A DNA stretch of 64,000 nt from Siculibacillus lacustris (GCF_004328075.1 NZ_SJFN01000016.1:1-64000), one strand, 5' to 3'. Numbered from the stretch's first letter, positions 43,672-53,183 are shown. The notes: generated from the sequence alone by a model not told the origin. Numbers and translations: made by a program.

Positions 43672-43752
43672 ACCATGGGGCCGGCTCGACCGCGGTGCAG
43701 CATCACCCGCGCCGCTTCGATCGACGCTCGCGATTTTGGAAGGACGACCACG

Positions 43753-45210
43753 ATGAGCGTCGATACGGCGAGACCGCACGAGCCCGACGACAGCCGGCTC
43801 TATGCCGACCACGTCAAGATCTATCCGGCGGCGGTCCAGGGGACTTTTCGGCGCATCAAGTGGGCGATCCTGGTCGCCGGCCTGGGCGTCTACTATTTCC
43901 TGCCGTTCCTGCGCTGGACGCGGGCGCCCGGTCAACCCGACCAGGCGATCCTGATCGATCTGCCGGGGCGGCGCTTCTACTTCTTCTTCGTCGAGATCTG
44001 GCCGCAGGAGGTCTATTACCTCACCGGCCTGATGATCCTCGCCGCCTTCGTGCTGTTCCTGCTCAACGCCGTGGCCGGCCGCGTGTGGTGCGGCTACCTC
44101 TGTCCGCAGACGGTATGGACCGACCTGTTCTTCGCGGTCGAACGCTTCGTCCAGGGCGATCGCCGCACCCAGATGCGCCGCGACAAGGGCCCCTGGAGCT
44201 TCGACAGGCTGTGGCGCAAGGCGGCGACCCATTTTCTCTGGGTGATGATCGCCTGGTGGACCGGCGGCGCCTGGGTGCTCTATTTCGCCGATGCCCCGAC
44301 CCTGGTCCGGGAACTGGTGACCTTCCAGGCGTCGTTCATCGCCTACATGTGGATCGGCATCCTGACCGGCACGACCTATCTGCTCGCCGGCTTCGCCAGG
44401 GAGCAGGTCTGCCTCTACATGTGCCCGTGGCCGCGCATCCAGGCGGCGCTGACCGACGAATGGGCGCTCAACGTCTCCTACCGGGTCGATCGCGGCGAAC
44501 CGCGCGGCTCGCTGAAGTCGAACGACCGCCTGCGCGCCGAGGGCGCCCCGGCCGGCGACTGCATCGACTGCGGCCAGTGCGTGGCGGTCTGCCCGACCGG
44601 CGTCGACATCCGCCAGGGTCTGCAGATGGGCTGCATTCAGTGCGGCCTGTGCATCGACGCCTGCGACACGGTGATGACCAAGATCGGCCGCGAGCCGCGC
44701 CTGATCGCCTATGACACCGACATCAACATCGAGCGGCGCGATCGCGGCGAAGGCCCGATCTTCCGCTTCGTGCGGCCGCGCACTCTGGTCTATGTCGGGC
44801 TGATCGCCGCGACCGTCGCGGTGATGGCGGTGCAGCTGTCGACCCGCGCGACCCTCGGCCTCAACGTGCTGCACGATCGCAACCCGCTCTATGTCGCCAA
44901 TTCCGACGGCTCGATCCGCAACGGCTACACCGTCCGGCTGCTCAACAAGCATGCCGAGGTCCGCCGCTTCGAATTGACGATCGTCGGCCTGCCGGCCGGC
45001 GCCAAGATCGACTCCAACAGCGCCGAGGCCCATGCGGTCGGCACCGATCGCCTCGCCCTGACGGTCGATGCCGACCAGACCCGCGAGATCCGGGTGCTGG
45101 TCACGGTACCGGCCGCCGCCGCGCCGGCCGCCTCGACCAACCTCGCCTTCACCCTGACCGACGCCGCAGGCGAAGCGGCGGTCGCCAAGGACTACTTCAA
45201 GGCGCCGTGA
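43753..45210 (+). CDS. ccoG: CcoG (FixG) cytochrome oxidase accessory protein
   Basis: A 485-residue membrane iron-sulfur protein that reduces copper for CuB assembly. Helices lie near residues 35-55, 85-110, 160-185, 195-215 and 340-360. CGYLCPQ and CLYMCPWPR are family Cys pairs near membrane helices. Two ferredoxin-type clusters occur near residues 275-310 (CIDCGQCVAVCPTG and CIQCGLCIDAC). The C-terminus is the periplasmic immunoglobulin-like domain. It begins the ccoGHIS assembly unit. Confidence 0.95.
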   Translation: MSVDTARPHEPDDSRLYADHVKIYPAAVQGTFRRIKWAILVAGLGVYYFLPFLRWTRAPGQPDQAILIDLPGRRFYFFFVEIWPQEVYYLTGLMILAAFVLFLLNAVAGRVWCGYLCPQTVWTDLFFAVERFVQGDRRTQMRRDKGPWSFDRLWRKAATHFLWVMIAWWTGGAWVLYFADAPTLVRELVTFQASFIAYMWIGILTGTTYLLAGFAREQVCLYMCPWPRIQAALTDEWALNVSYRVDRGEPRGSLKSNDRLRAEGAPAGDCIDCGQCVAVCPTGVDIRQGLQMGCIQCGLCIDACDTVMTKIGREPRLIAYDTDINIERRDRGEGPIFRFVRPRTLVYVGLIAATVAVMAVQLSTRATLGLNVLHDRNPLYVANSDGSIRNGYTVRLLNKHAEVRRFELTIVGLPAGAKIDSNSAEAHAVGTDRLALTVDADQTREIRVLVTVPAAAAPAASTNLAFTLTDAAGEAAVAKDYFKAP

Positions 45211-45228
45211 GCGCGCCCGCCCGAAGGG

Positions 45229-45248
45229 GTCGGGGGGCTTCCCCCGAC
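45229..45248 (+). terminator. Hairpin between ccoG and ccoH
   Basis: A perfect 8-bp stem (GTCGGGGG with CCCCCGAC) with a GCTT loop starts 18 nt after ccoG. It may partly terminate or stabilise the ccoG message, as the downstream genes continue the same pathway. Confidence 0.5.
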
Positions 45249-45315
45249 GCGTTGCCAGAGTACCGCCGGCGGTCACGCCGATCGTCACAGCGAATGCCAG
45301 AGCGGAGACCACCCC

Positions 45316-45834
45316 ATGTCGCGCGCCGACCAGCCCCCCGAGCCCGCCGAATTCCGCCTGACCGGCCGCCACGTGCTGGCGATCCTGGTCGGTTGCTTCG
45401 GCATCGTCTTCGCCGTCAACGGCTACATGCTCTATCGCGCCGTCTCGAGCTTCCCCGGCACCGTGACCGAGAGCTCCTATCGCGACAGCCAGCACTTCAA
45501 CGACGAGATCGCCGCCGCCCGCGCCCAGGCCGCCCGCGGCTGGAAGGTGTCGGCGACTGCGGTGCGCGACGCCGACGGCCGCGCGGTGCTGCGCGTCGAG
45601 GCCCGCGATGCCACCGGCGCGCCGATCCAGGGGCTGGCCTTCAAGGCGACGCTGCAGCATCCGGCCAATCGCGCCCTCGATCGGCATGTGGCGATGGCCG
45701 CGGTGGCGGGGGGCTCCGGCCTGTTCGAGGGCGCGGCCACCGACGTCGCCCCCGGCAAGTGGGATCTGGTGCTCGAAGGCGACGGCGCCGAAGGCCGTGA
45801 GTTCCTCTCGCACAACACCCTGGTCCTGCGCTGA
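45316..45834 (+). CDS. ccoH: FixH family oxidase assembly protein
   Basis: A 172-residue protein with one N-terminal helix (VLAILVGCFGIVFAVNGYML) and a periplasmic beta-rich domain. SYRDSQHFNDEIAAARAQAARGWKV near residue 55 is typical of FixH/CcoH, and GKWDLVLEG near the end closes the fold. It is needed for stable cbb3 assembly with CcoG, CcoI and CcoS. It is followed by ccoI after 28 nt. Confidence 0.93.
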   Translation: MSRADQPPEPAEFRLTGRHVLAILVGCFGIVFAVNGYMLYRAVSSFPGTVTESSYRDSQHFNDEIAAARAQAARGWKVSATAVRDADGRAVLRVEARDATGAPIQGLAFKATLQHPANRALDRHVAMAAVAGGSGLFEGAATDVAPGKWDLVLEGDGAEGREFLSHNTLVLR

Positions 45835-45862
45835 CCCTGCGCGCCGCTCGGGAGACCGGAGG

Positions 45863-48073
45863 ATGAACGCGCCGCTGATGACCGGATCGGACCGCGACTG
45901 GAACGCCTTCGCGACGCCGCGCGCCGACGGCACCGTCCACATGGACGTGGCGGTCGAAGGCATCACCTGCGCCGCCTGCATGGGAACCATCGAGCGCGGG
46001 CTGAAGAGCCTGCCGGGGGTCGCCGCCGCCCGGGTCAATCTCACCACCCACCGGTTGGCGCTCGACTGGCGCCCGGGCGACACCGACGCGACGGTGATCG
46101 TCGCCCGGCTCGAGCGGCTCGGCTATCGCGCCCATCCCTTCGATCCCGGCCGGCGCAGCGCCGAAGAGGATTCCGAATCGAAGGAGCTGCTGCGCTGTCT
46201 CGGCGCCGCCGGCTTCGGCGCGATGAACATCATGCTGCTGTCGGTCTCGGTGTGGTCCGGCAACGTCACCGACATCGACGCTCCCACCCGCGACCTGTTC
46301 CACTGGGTCTCGGCACTGATCGCCATTCCGGTCGTCGCCTATGCCGGCCGGCCGTTCTTCCGCTCGGCCTTTCGGGCGGTGAAGGCCCTGCGCACCAACA
46401 TGGACGTGCCGATTTCGATCGGCATCACCCTGACCCTCGGTCTGTCGATCTTCGAGACGATGCGCTCCTCCGAACACGCCTTCTTCGATTCGGTGGTGAT
46501 GCTGCTGTTCTTCCTGCTCACCGGCCGCTTCCTCGATCACGACATGCGCCGCCGCACCCGCTCGGTGGCCGAGAACATGGCGGCGCTGCGCGTCCAGTCG
46601 GCCGCCCGGATCGGCGCCGACGGTGAGATCCGCGACGTGCCGCTGTCGCGGGTCGATCCCGGCGATCTGGTGCTGGTCCGCCCCGGCGAGCGCGTCTCGG
46701 TCGACGGCGTGGTCGAGGACGGCGGTTCCGGCATCGATCAGAGCCTGGTCACCGGCGAGACCACCCTGGTCGAGGTCGGTCCCGGTGCCCGCGTCCATGC
46801 CGGCACCCTCAACGTCTCCGGCGTGCTCAAGGTGCGGGTCACCGCCGCCACCGCCGGCACCTTGCTCGACGAGGTCAACCGCCTGCTCGAGAATGCCGCC
46901 CAGGCGCGCTCCCGCTACATGCGGCTGGCCGACCGGGCGTCGCGGGCCTATGCCCCGGTGGTCCATTCCGCGGCCCTGTTGACCGCCATCGGCTGGATGC
47001 TGGCCGGGCGCGGCGCCGCCGATTCCCTGGTGATCGCCGTCTCGGTGCTGATCATCACCTGCCCCTGCGCCCTGGCCTTGGCCATTCCTGCGGTCCAGGT
47101 GGTGACCTCGGGCATCCTGTTCCGCTCCGGCGTGCTGCTCCATTCCGGCGACGCGGTCGAGCGTCTGGCGGTGGTCGACACCGTGGTGTTCGACAAGACC
47201 GGCACCTTGACCTTGCCCGAGCCGCGGCTGCTCAACGCCGCCGACGTCGATCTCGACCGCCTCGCCGCCGCCGGCCGCCTCGCCCGCGCCAGCCGCCATC
47301 CCCTCGGCATGGCACTCGCCGACGCCACCCGTGCCGGGGCGCCGCCGGCCGACGTCCGCGAAGTCCCCGGCCTCGGCATCGAGACCGAGATCGACGGCCG
47401 ACTCGAGCGCCTCGGTGCGCCGGCCTGGTGCGGCGTCGCGCCGGAGACGGTCGCCGCCCTGCTCGCCCGCTTCCCCGGCGCCTCGCTGGTCGCCCATGCC
47501 GACGGCCGCGAACCGCCGATCCTCTGCGCCTTCGCGCAAGGCCTCAGGGTCGACGCCCCGGCGGTGGTGGCGGCGCTGGTCGCCGAGGGCTGCGCGGTGG
47601 AGATCCTGTCGGGCGACCGCGAAGCCGCTGTGGCCGAGGTCGCCGCCCGCCTCGGCGTCGCGACCTGGGCCGCCGGCCTCACCCCCACCGACAAGATCGC
47701 CCGCCTCGCCGCTCTCAAGGCCGCGGGGCGCACCGTGCTGATGGTCGGCGACGGCCTCAACGACGCGCCGGCGCTGGCTGCCGCCCATGTCTCGATGTCG
47801 CCGGTCACCGCCGTCCACCTGTCCCAGGCCGCCGCCGACGCGGTGTTCCTCGGCGATCGTCTGGCGCCGGTGCTCTCGGCGCTGCGCACCGCCCGCCGCG
47901 CTCGCCGGGCGATGATCCAGAATCTGGGACTGTCGGTCGCCTACAACCTGATCGCCGTGCCGGTCGCCGTCGCCGGTCTGGTGACGCCGCTGATCGCCGC
48001 GCTCGCCATGTCGGGCTCGTCGATCCTGGTCACCCTCAACGCCCTGCGCCTGCGCCTCGGCGCCGAGCGATGA
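45863..48073 (+). CDS. ccoI: CcoI (FixI) copper-transporting P1B-type ATPase
   Basis: A 736-residue ATPase that exports Cu+ for insertion into the cbb3 oxidase. The N-terminal metal-binding domain has GITCAACMGTIE near residue 40. Eight helices follow, with the transport motif CPCALALAIP near residue 400. LVTGETTLVEVGPG is the actuator loop, DKTGTLTLPEP holds the phosphorylated Asp near residue 450 and VGDGLNDAPAL the hinge near residue 635. The P-type ATPase of this subfamily is slower than CopA and specialised for oxidase assembly. GGAGG precedes the ATG. Confidence 0.95.
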   Translation: MNAPLMTGSDRDWNAFATPRADGTVHMDVAVEGITCAACMGTIERGLKSLPGVAAARVNLTTHRLALDWRPGDTDATVIVARLERLGYRAHPFDPGRRSAEEDSESKELLRCLGAAGFGAMNIMLLSVSVWSGNVTDIDAPTRDLFHWVSALIAIPVVAYAGRPFFRSAFRAVKALRTNMDVPISIGITLTLGLSIFETMRSSEHAFFDSVVMLLFFLLTGRFLDHDMRRRTRSVAENMAALRVQSAARIGADGEIRDVPLSRVDPGDLVLVRPGERVSVDGVVEDGGSGIDQSLVTGETTLVEVGPGARVHAGTLNVSGVLKVRVTAATAGTLLDEVNRLLENAAQARSRYMRLADRASRAYAPVVHSAALLTAIGWMLAGRGAADSLVIAVSVLIITCPCALALAIPAVQVVTSGILFRSGVLLHSGDAVERLAVVDTVVFDKTGTLTLPEPRLLNAADVDLDRLAAAGRLARASRHPLGMALADATRAGAPPADVREVPGLGIETEIDGRLERLGAPAWCGVAPETVAALLARFPGASLVAHADGREPPILCAFAQGLRVDAPAVVAALVAEGCAVEILSGDREAAVAEVAARLGVATWAAGLTPTDKIARLAALKAAGRTVLMVGDGLNDAPALAAAHVSMSPVTAVHLSQAAADAVFLGDRLAPVLSALRTARRARRAMIQNLGLSVAYNLIAVPVAVAGLVTPLIAALAMSGSSILVTLNALRLRLGAER

Positions 48074-48149
48074 CAGGGCGCGCCGCGGGGACTATCGTCG
48101 GGCACCGCGGATCTCGGGCCGCAACCGAACACGAGGGGCAGCCCGCACC

Positions 48150-48344
48150 ATGGACGTCCTGATCTTCCTGATTCCGATCGCCCTGGGGCTGGGGCTGCTC
48201 GGCCTGTTCGCCTTCATGTGGTCGCTGCGCGCCGGCCAGTACGAGGATCTCGAGGGCGCCAAGTGGCGCATCCTCGACGACGACGACCTGCCCGGTCCGC
48301 CCCGCCCCAAGCCGGACGACGCCGCGCCGCGCGACCCCCGCTGA
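48150..48344 (+). CDS. ccoS: cbb3 oxidase assembly protein CcoS
   Basis: A 64-residue protein with one helix (LIFLIPIALGLGLLGLFAFM) followed by WSLRAGQYEDLEGAKWRIL, the CcoS signature, and a Pro/Asp-rich tail. It is required for cofactor insertion into cbb3. It closes the ccoGHIS cluster, 76 nt after ccoI, and is followed by a hairpin. Confidence 0.95.
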   Translation: MDVLIFLIPIALGLGLLGLFAFMWSLRAGQYEDLEGAKWRILDDDDLPGPPRPKPDDAAPRDPR

Positions 48345-48351
48345 AACGAAA

Positions 48352-48373
48352 CGGCCGCCCCGAAGGGCGGCCG
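48352..48373. terminator. Hairpin between convergent ccoS and hemA
   Basis: A 9-bp stem (CGGCCGCCC with GGGCGGCCG) has a CGAA loop. Outer sequences AACGAAA and TTTCGTT extend the dyad across an internal mismatch, giving short A and T runs for both directions. Confidence 0.7.
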
Positions 48374-48400
48374 CTGGGATTTCGTTCGAGGGTCGTGGGC

Positions 48401-49702
48401 TCAGCCGCCGGCCCGCGGCACCGCCACGCGGGTCACCGGAGTCGCCGCGCGTTCGGCGTCCTCGGCACCGATCGGCCCGGTCAGGGCGAGCCCGAGCTCG
48501 GCCCACACCGCCACCAGCGCGTCGCGCAGGGCTTCGACCAGTTGGTCGTCGTGATAGGGGGTCGGCGTGATGCGCAGCCGCTCGGTGCCGCGCGGCACCG
48601 TCGGATAGTTGATCGGCTGGATGTAGATGCCGTGCTTCTCGAGCAGCAGGTCGGAGGCCTGCTTGCACAGGTCGGGATCGGCGACCATCACCGGCACGAT
48701 GTGGGTCTCGCTCGGCATCACCGGCAGCCCGGCCGCCCCGAGGATCGCCTTGGTGCGCGCCGCCTGACGCTGCTGCGCCTCGCGCTCGCTCGACGACCGC
48801 TTGAGATGGCGGATCGACGCGGCGGCGGCCGCGGCGATCGCCGGCGGCAGGGCGGTGGTGAAGATGAAGCCGGGGGCATGGCTGCGCACCGCATCGCAGA
48901 TCGCTCTGCTCGCGGTGATGTAGCCGCCGAGGGTGCCGAAGGCCTTGGCCAGTGTCCCTTCGATGATGTCGATGCGGTGCATCACCCCTTCGCGGTCGGC
49001 GATGCCGCCGCCGCGCGGGCCGTACATGCCGACCGCATGGACCTCGTCGATGTAGGTCAGCGCGCCGTGGCGCTCGGCCGCGTCGCAGATCGCCGCGATC
49101 GGCGCGACGTCGCCGTCCATCGAATAGACCGACTCGAACACCACGAGCTTGGCCCGGTCGCCGGCCGCGGCGAGGAGCTCCTCGAGGTGCTCGACGTCGT
49201 TGTGACGGAAGATCTTCTTCTCGCAACCGGAATGGCGGATGCCTTCGATCATCGAGGCGTGGTTGAGCTCGTCCGACAGGATCAGGCAGTCGGGGATGAG
49301 CTTGGCGATGGTCGAGATCGCCGCCTCGTTGGAGACGAAGCCCGAGGTGAAGACCAGCCCCGCCTCCTTGCCGTGCAGATCGGCGAGTTCGGCTTCCAGT
49401 TCGACCAGCGGATGGTTGGTGCCGGAGATGTTGCGGGTGCCGCCGGCGCCGGCGCCCATGCCCGAGGCGGTCTCGATCATCGCGCCGAGCACGCTCTGGT
49501 GCTGGCCCATGCCGAGATAGTCGTTGGAGCACCACACCACGATCTCGCGGGCCTGATCGCCCTTGCGCCAGATCGCGTGGGGAAAGCGGCCGACGATCCG
49601 CTCCAGGTCGGCGAACACCCGGTAGCGCTTCTCGGCCTTGAGCTGGTCGATCGCCCCTTCGAAGATCGACTGGTAATCCGTGTGAGCCTTCGCCTGAATC
49701 AT
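48401..49702 (-). CDS. hemA: 5-aminolevulinate synthase (C4 pathway)
   Basis: A 433-residue PLP enzyme that joins glycine and succinyl-CoA to give 5-aminolevulinate, the first heme precursor in alphaproteobacteria. [12 protein letters not shown] near residue 55, [16 protein letters not shown] near residue 85, [12 protein letters not shown] near residue 218, [14 protein letters not shown] with the Schiff-base Lys near residue 250 and [12 protein letters not shown] near residue 375 are all conserved. The Ala/Arg-rich C-terminal tail is longer than in short ALAS forms. GAGGA precedes the ATG. A perfect FixK/FNR box lies 191 nt upstream; hemA is an FnrL target in Rhodobacter. Confidence 0.96.
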   Translation of the reverse strand: MIQAKAHTDYQSIFEGAIDQLKAEKRYRVFADLERIVGRFPHAIWRKGDQAREIVVWCSNDYLGMGQHQSVLGAMIETASGMGAGAGGTRNISGTNHPLVELEAELADLHGKEAGLVFTSGFVSNEAAISTIAKLIPDCLILSDELNHASMIEGIRHSGCEKKIFRHNDVEHLEELLAAAGDRAKLVVFESVYSMDGDVAPIAAICDAAERHGALTYIDEVHAVGMYGPRGGGIADREGVMHRIDIIEGTLAKAFGTLGGYITASRAICDAVRSHAPGFIFTTALPPAIAAAAAASIRHLKRSSSEREAQQRQAARTKAILGAAGLPVMPSETHIVPVMVADPDLCKQASDLLLEKHGIYIQPINYPTVPRGTERLRITPTPYHDDQLVEALRDALVAVWAELGLALTGPIGAEDAERAATPVTRVAVPRAGG

Positions 49703-50041
49703 GTCCGTCCTCGAGCCGTTTCGATGTCCCGGCGGGCCGCGTTCGTCGGCTCCGGCTGCGGATCGTTGTCGATCGCCGCCGACTCCCTCCCCGACGAAGC
49801 TGTGGCATCCCGTTTGCCCGGCGGACCGGGCGGGAAGGCTCACCCGAGCCTGCCGCATCTCGCATCTTAGACTTACAGGAATTCGAACCACTTTGACCAC
49901 GATCAAGGGGCGCGACTTTCGACACGTCGGGCTCGCGGGCGCTCACGAGGTCGGGAGCGGACGTGATCCCGCGAGAAGTCCTTCGCGACGCAACGGCTTC
50001 TTCACCTTTCGCCGTGAAAATCCGATTGTGGAGGGCCACCC
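49703..50041. other. 339-nt divergent region between hemA and the receiver gene
   Basis: It contains the FixK box at 49893 in a short A+T-richer stretch (49865-49905). No gene was found. The receiver gene start at 50042 is about 135 nt on the other side of the box, so the box could also act on it. Confidence 0.5.
49893..49906. promoter_or_regulatory. FixK/FNR box upstream of hemA
   Basis: TTGA-CCACGA-TCAA matches the consensus exactly, 190 nt from the hemA ATG and 135 nt from the divergent receiver gene. An oxygen-responsive promoter for hemA is expected. Confidence 0.75.
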
Positions 50042-50545
50042 GTGAATCTCGACCTTGCATCCCTGACCTTCTTGGTCGTGGAAGACAGCGCCTACATGCG
50101 GACGATCCTGCGCACCATGCTGCAGGGTTTCGGCGCGCGCCGCATCGTCGAGGCCGAAGACGGGGCCTCGGGGCTGGAGGCGATGGACCGCGCCAACCCC
50201 GACATTCTGATCCTCGACTGGGTGATGCCGATCCTCGACGGCGCCGACATGGTGCGGATGATCCGCAATCCCCAGAACCCCTTCGCCTATGTGCCGGTGA
50301 TCATGGTCACCGCCCACACCGAGCGTTCGCGCATCCTCGAGGCGCGCAAGCTCGGTATCCACGAACTGCTGTGCAAGCCGATCTCGGCCAAGGCGCTGTT
50401 CCAGCGGGTCGCCAGCGTGATCCTCCACCCGCGGGAATTCGTGAAGACCCCCAGCTACTTCGGCCCCGCGCCGCGGGCCATCCGCAATCGCCAGAAGATC
50501 TGGCAGGCCCATCCCGGCGGCCAGGGCAACGGCGCCGCCGCCTGA
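50042..50545 (+). CDS. CheY-like single-domain response regulator
   Basis: A 167-residue receiver with a short tail. FLVVEDSAYMRTILR holds the acidic residue, ILDWVMPILDG the phospho-acceptor Asp near residue 60, MVTAHTE the Thr and LLCKPIS the Lys near residue 115. The tail (REFVKTPSYFGPAPRAIRNR) is typical of an alphaproteobacterial receiver family of unknown output, sometimes near motility or polarity genes. The GTG start follows weak Shine-Dalgarno sequence (GGAGGG). Transcribed divergently from hemA. No partner kinase is adjacent. Confidence 0.85.
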   Translation: MNLDLASLTFLVVEDSAYMRTILRTMLQGFGARRIVEAEDGASGLEAMDRANPDILILDWVMPILDGADMVRMIRNPQNPFAYVPVIMVTAHTERSRILEARKLGIHELLCKPISAKALFQRVASVILHPREFVKTPSYFGPAPRAIRNRQKIWQAHPGGQGNGAAA

Positions 50546-50639
50546 TCGCGCGGTCTTGCCGCCGCCGCATTCGCCGGCTAGCGCCGGGCCCTCGGCCGCC
50601 GCCCGGCGGCTCCCACCTCCGGCTCGATCGAGGACCGAC

Positions 50640-51986
50640 ATGGCGACCCTTCGCCCCGGCGGCGCTGCCGCCCTCTTCCTGCGGCGGGTCGGCACGGTAT
50701 CCGGTTTCACCATGCTGTCGCGGGTCACCGGCTTTCTCCGCGACGTGGTGCTGGCCTGGGTGATCGGCGCCGGGCCGATCGCCGACGCCTTCTTCATCGC
50801 CCTGCGCATCCCGAATCACTTCCGCGCCCTGTTCGCCGAAGGCGCCTTCAACGCCGCCTTCGTGCCGACCTATGCCGGCACCCTGGAGCGCGAGGGCGAG
50901 GCGCGGGCGTTGGCCTTCGCCGGCCGGGTGCTCGGCGCCCTGATCGCCGTGCAGGTGGTGATCCTGATCGCCGCCGAGATCTGGGCGCGCGGCCTGCTCG
51001 GTCTGATCACCCCCGGCTTCGAGGGCGATCCGGTGCTCGGCGACCTCACCACCTCGCTGACCCGCATCACCTTCCCCTATCTCCTGTGCGTCACCGTGGT
51101 CACCGTCTACGGCGCCGTGCTCAACGCCCATCACCGCTATGCCGCCGCCGCCGGCGCGCCGGTGCTGTTCAACATCGCCATCGTCGCCTGCGTCGCGCTG
51201 ACCCTGCTCGCCCCGGCCGGTCACCCGTGGTTCGCCCCCCACGGCGCGGCGATCGGCGTGGCGCTCGCCGGCGTCACCGAACTGGCGCTGCTGGTCTGGG
51301 CGATGCGGCCGGCGGGCCTGGTCCTGGTGCCGCTGCGGCCTGCGCTGTCCGGCGAGGTCACGACTTTTCTGAAGCGCCTCGGGCCGGCGACCATCGGCTC
51401 GGGCGCCGCCCAGATCGCCATGTTCGTCGACACCATCCTCGCAGCCGCCCTGCCCAAGGGGGCGGTCTCGGGGATGTACTACGCCGATCGGCTCTACCAG
51501 TTGCCGATCGGGGTGATCGCCATCGCCGTCGGCACGGTGCTGCTGCCGGAACTGTCGCGGCGTTTCGCCGCCGGCGACGACGTCGGCGCCCGCCGCGCCC
51601 AGCGCCGCGCCATCCTGTGGTCGATCGTCCTCACCGCGCCCTTCGTCGTCGCCTTCCTGGCGATCCCCGACCTGCTGGTGCGCCTCGCCTTCGCCCGCGG
51701 TGCCTTCGATCAGGTGGCGGTGGCCCGCGCCGCGGTCACCCTCCAGGCCTATGCCGTCGGACTGATGGCGATCGTCCTGATGCGCTCGGTGGTGCCGGGC
51801 TTTCATGCCCGCGGCGACACCCGCACGCCGATGTGGATCGCCTTCGTCGGCATCGGCGTCAACGTCGTGCTGAAGTTCATCCTCTCCGACACCTACGACG
51901 TCGCCGGCCTCGCCTTCGCCACTTCGATCGGCGCCTGGGTCAATCTGGTGCTGCTGATGATCGTCGATCGCCTCAGGGCGCGATGA
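50640..51986 (+). CDS. murJ: MurJ lipid II flippase, C-terminally short
   Basis: A 448-residue member of the MurJ/MviN family, which flips lipid II for peptidoglycan synthesis. FTMLSRVTGFLRDVVLAW near residue 22, ADAFFIALRIPNHFRALFAEGAF near residue 45, VTVVTVYGAVLNAHHRYA near residue 155, ADRLYQLPIGVIAIAVGTVLLP near residue 282 and PGFHARGDTRTPM near residue 385 are the family landmarks. Most MurJ proteins are about 510-530 residues with fourteen helices; this one stops right after the twelfth (WVNLVLLMIVDRLRAR). I found no continuation in another frame. It may be a paralogue or a natural short form. Confidence 0.88.
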   Translation: MATLRPGGAAALFLRRVGTVSGFTMLSRVTGFLRDVVLAWVIGAGPIADAFFIALRIPNHFRALFAEGAFNAAFVPTYAGTLEREGEARALAFAGRVLGALIAVQVVILIAAEIWARGLLGLITPGFEGDPVLGDLTTSLTRITFPYLLCVTVVTVYGAVLNAHHRYAAAAGAPVLFNIAIVACVALTLLAPAGHPWFAPHGAAIGVALAGVTELALLVWAMRPAGLVLVPLRPALSGEVTTFLKRLGPATIGSGAAQIAMFVDTILAAALPKGAVSGMYYADRLYQLPIGVIAIAVGTVLLPELSRRFAAGDDVGARRAQRRAILWSIVLTAPFVVAFLAIPDLLVRLAFARGAFDQVAVARAAVTLQAYAVGLMAIVLMRSVVPGFHARGDTRTPMWIAFVGIGVNVVLKFILSDTYDVAGLAFATSIGAWVNLVLLMIVDRLRAR

Positions 51987-52082
51987 ATCGTTGCATTCGC
52001 GGCGCCGTCGCGGTCAACTCTTGGACGACCGTCACGGAACCCGGGTCGCCCACCGCCCCGTCCGTCCCGGGGGAGGTGCGCC

Positions 52083-53015
52083 ATGCGCGGCGACGCGTCG
52101 ATCCTGTCGACGGCATTCCGGTATTTTCTCGCGGTCGCCGAGGTCGGCTCGATCCGCGCCGCCGCCCGTGACCTCAACATCGTCTCCTCCGCCGTCAATC
52201 GCCAGATCCTGCTGCTCGAAGAGCAGCTCGGCATCCGCCTGTTCGACCGGGTCGGGCGCGGCCTCCGCCTGTCGGAGGCCGGCACCCTGCTCGCCCGCCG
52301 GGTCCGCGACACCCTGGTGCGCTACGAGGACGTGATCGCCGAACTCGACACCCTGCGCGGTCTGCGCCGGGGCCGGGTGCGGATCGCCACCGTCGAGAGC
52401 ATGGCGGTCGAGCGCGTGCCGGACCTGCTCGCCGCCTTCTGGGGCCGTTACGGCGGCATCGAAGTGGCCCTGGTGCGCACCACCGCCGAGGAGGTCAATC
52501 GCCTGGTCGAGGACGGCCGCGCCGATCTCGGCTTCACCTTCTCCACCGGCTCCTTGGACTCTCTGCGGGTGATCCATCGCGAGATCCACGCGCTCGGCGT
52601 CGTCCTCGCCGCCGACCACCCGCTCGCCGATCGGCCGTCGCTGACCCTCGCCGATCTCGCCGAAGAGCTGCTGGTGGTGCCGGCCCGCGGCCTGTCGCTG
52701 CGCGCCGCGCTCGAACCGGCCCTCGCCCGGCTGAAGCGCCCGCCGCTGCTGCGCGCCGAATGCGATTCGCTGCGGCTGATGTCGGCGCTGGTCGCCCGCA
52801 CCCGCTCGGTCGGGTTTCTCACCGCGGTCGGCATCGAGAGCGAGCGGCGCCGTGGCGAGATCGCCTGGGTGCCGCTCGGCGATCCCGACGTACTGCCCGA
52901 CCGCCTCGCGGTGGTGGTGCGCGCCGGGATCGTGCCGAGTCTGGCGCTGGCGGCGCTGATCGACTTCATCGAAGAGGCCTGGGGGGATCGCAATGTCGCG
53001 GACTCTGGCGCGTGA
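52083..53015 (+). CDS. LysR family transcriptional regulator
   Basis: A 310-residue LysR regulator. The HTH covers about 10-65 (FRYFLAVAEVGSIRAAARDL and VSSAVNRQILLLEEQLGIRLF). The ligand-binding domain starts near residue 95 (GRVRIATVESM) and has the two-lobed periplasmic-binding fold. It lies 168 nt before the purine operon on the same strand, which is unusual for a LysR activator, but proximity suggests it controls uraH-xdh-ABC in response to a purine or urate-related ligand. That is inference. Confidence 0.9.
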   Translation: MRGDASILSTAFRYFLAVAEVGSIRAAARDLNIVSSAVNRQILLLEEQLGIRLFDRVGRGLRLSEAGTLLARRVRDTLVRYEDVIAELDTLRGLRRGRVRIATVESMAVERVPDLLAAFWGRYGGIEVALVRTTAEEVNRLVEDGRADLGFTFSTGSLDSLRVIHREIHALGVVLAADHPLADRPSLTLADLAEELLVVPARGLSLRAALEPALARLKRPPLLRAECDSLRLMSALVARTRSVGFLTAVGIESERRRGEIAWVPLGDPDVLPDRLAVVVRAGIVPSLALAALIDFIEEAWGDRNVADSGA

Positions 53016-53099
53016 ACGGGCAACCGCTGCTCGAGATGCAGCTCTTCGCTCCGATCGATGCTTTTCGGTGAGCGGTTCGTTCGAAAATCTCCGCTGTTG

Positions 53100-53113
53100 C
53101 AAATCAGGGTTTG
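53100..53113. promoter_or_regulatory. Small inverted repeat upstream of the purine operon
   Basis: CAAA-TCAGGG-TTTG lies 71 nt before the uraH ATG in the only sizeable gap between the LysR gene and the operon. Its A+T-rich setting and symmetry fit a LysR or other operator, but the arms are only 4 nt. Confidence 0.25.
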
Positions 53114-53183
53114 TGCTCATCTTGTCGGGATCGGCTCGACGGAAGCGAATGCGGACCGCGTCGTCGTCCGACGAGGGGGGATC

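Larger units (their letters stand above)
43403..43752. other. 350-nt intergenic region between ccoNOQP and ccoGHIS
   Basis: No gene is seen. It holds a G+C-rich dyad just after ccoP, the 12-bp-stem terminator at 43484-43511 and a second bipartite hairpin at 43634-43671, before the ccoG start. No FixK box was found here. Confidence 0.5.
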
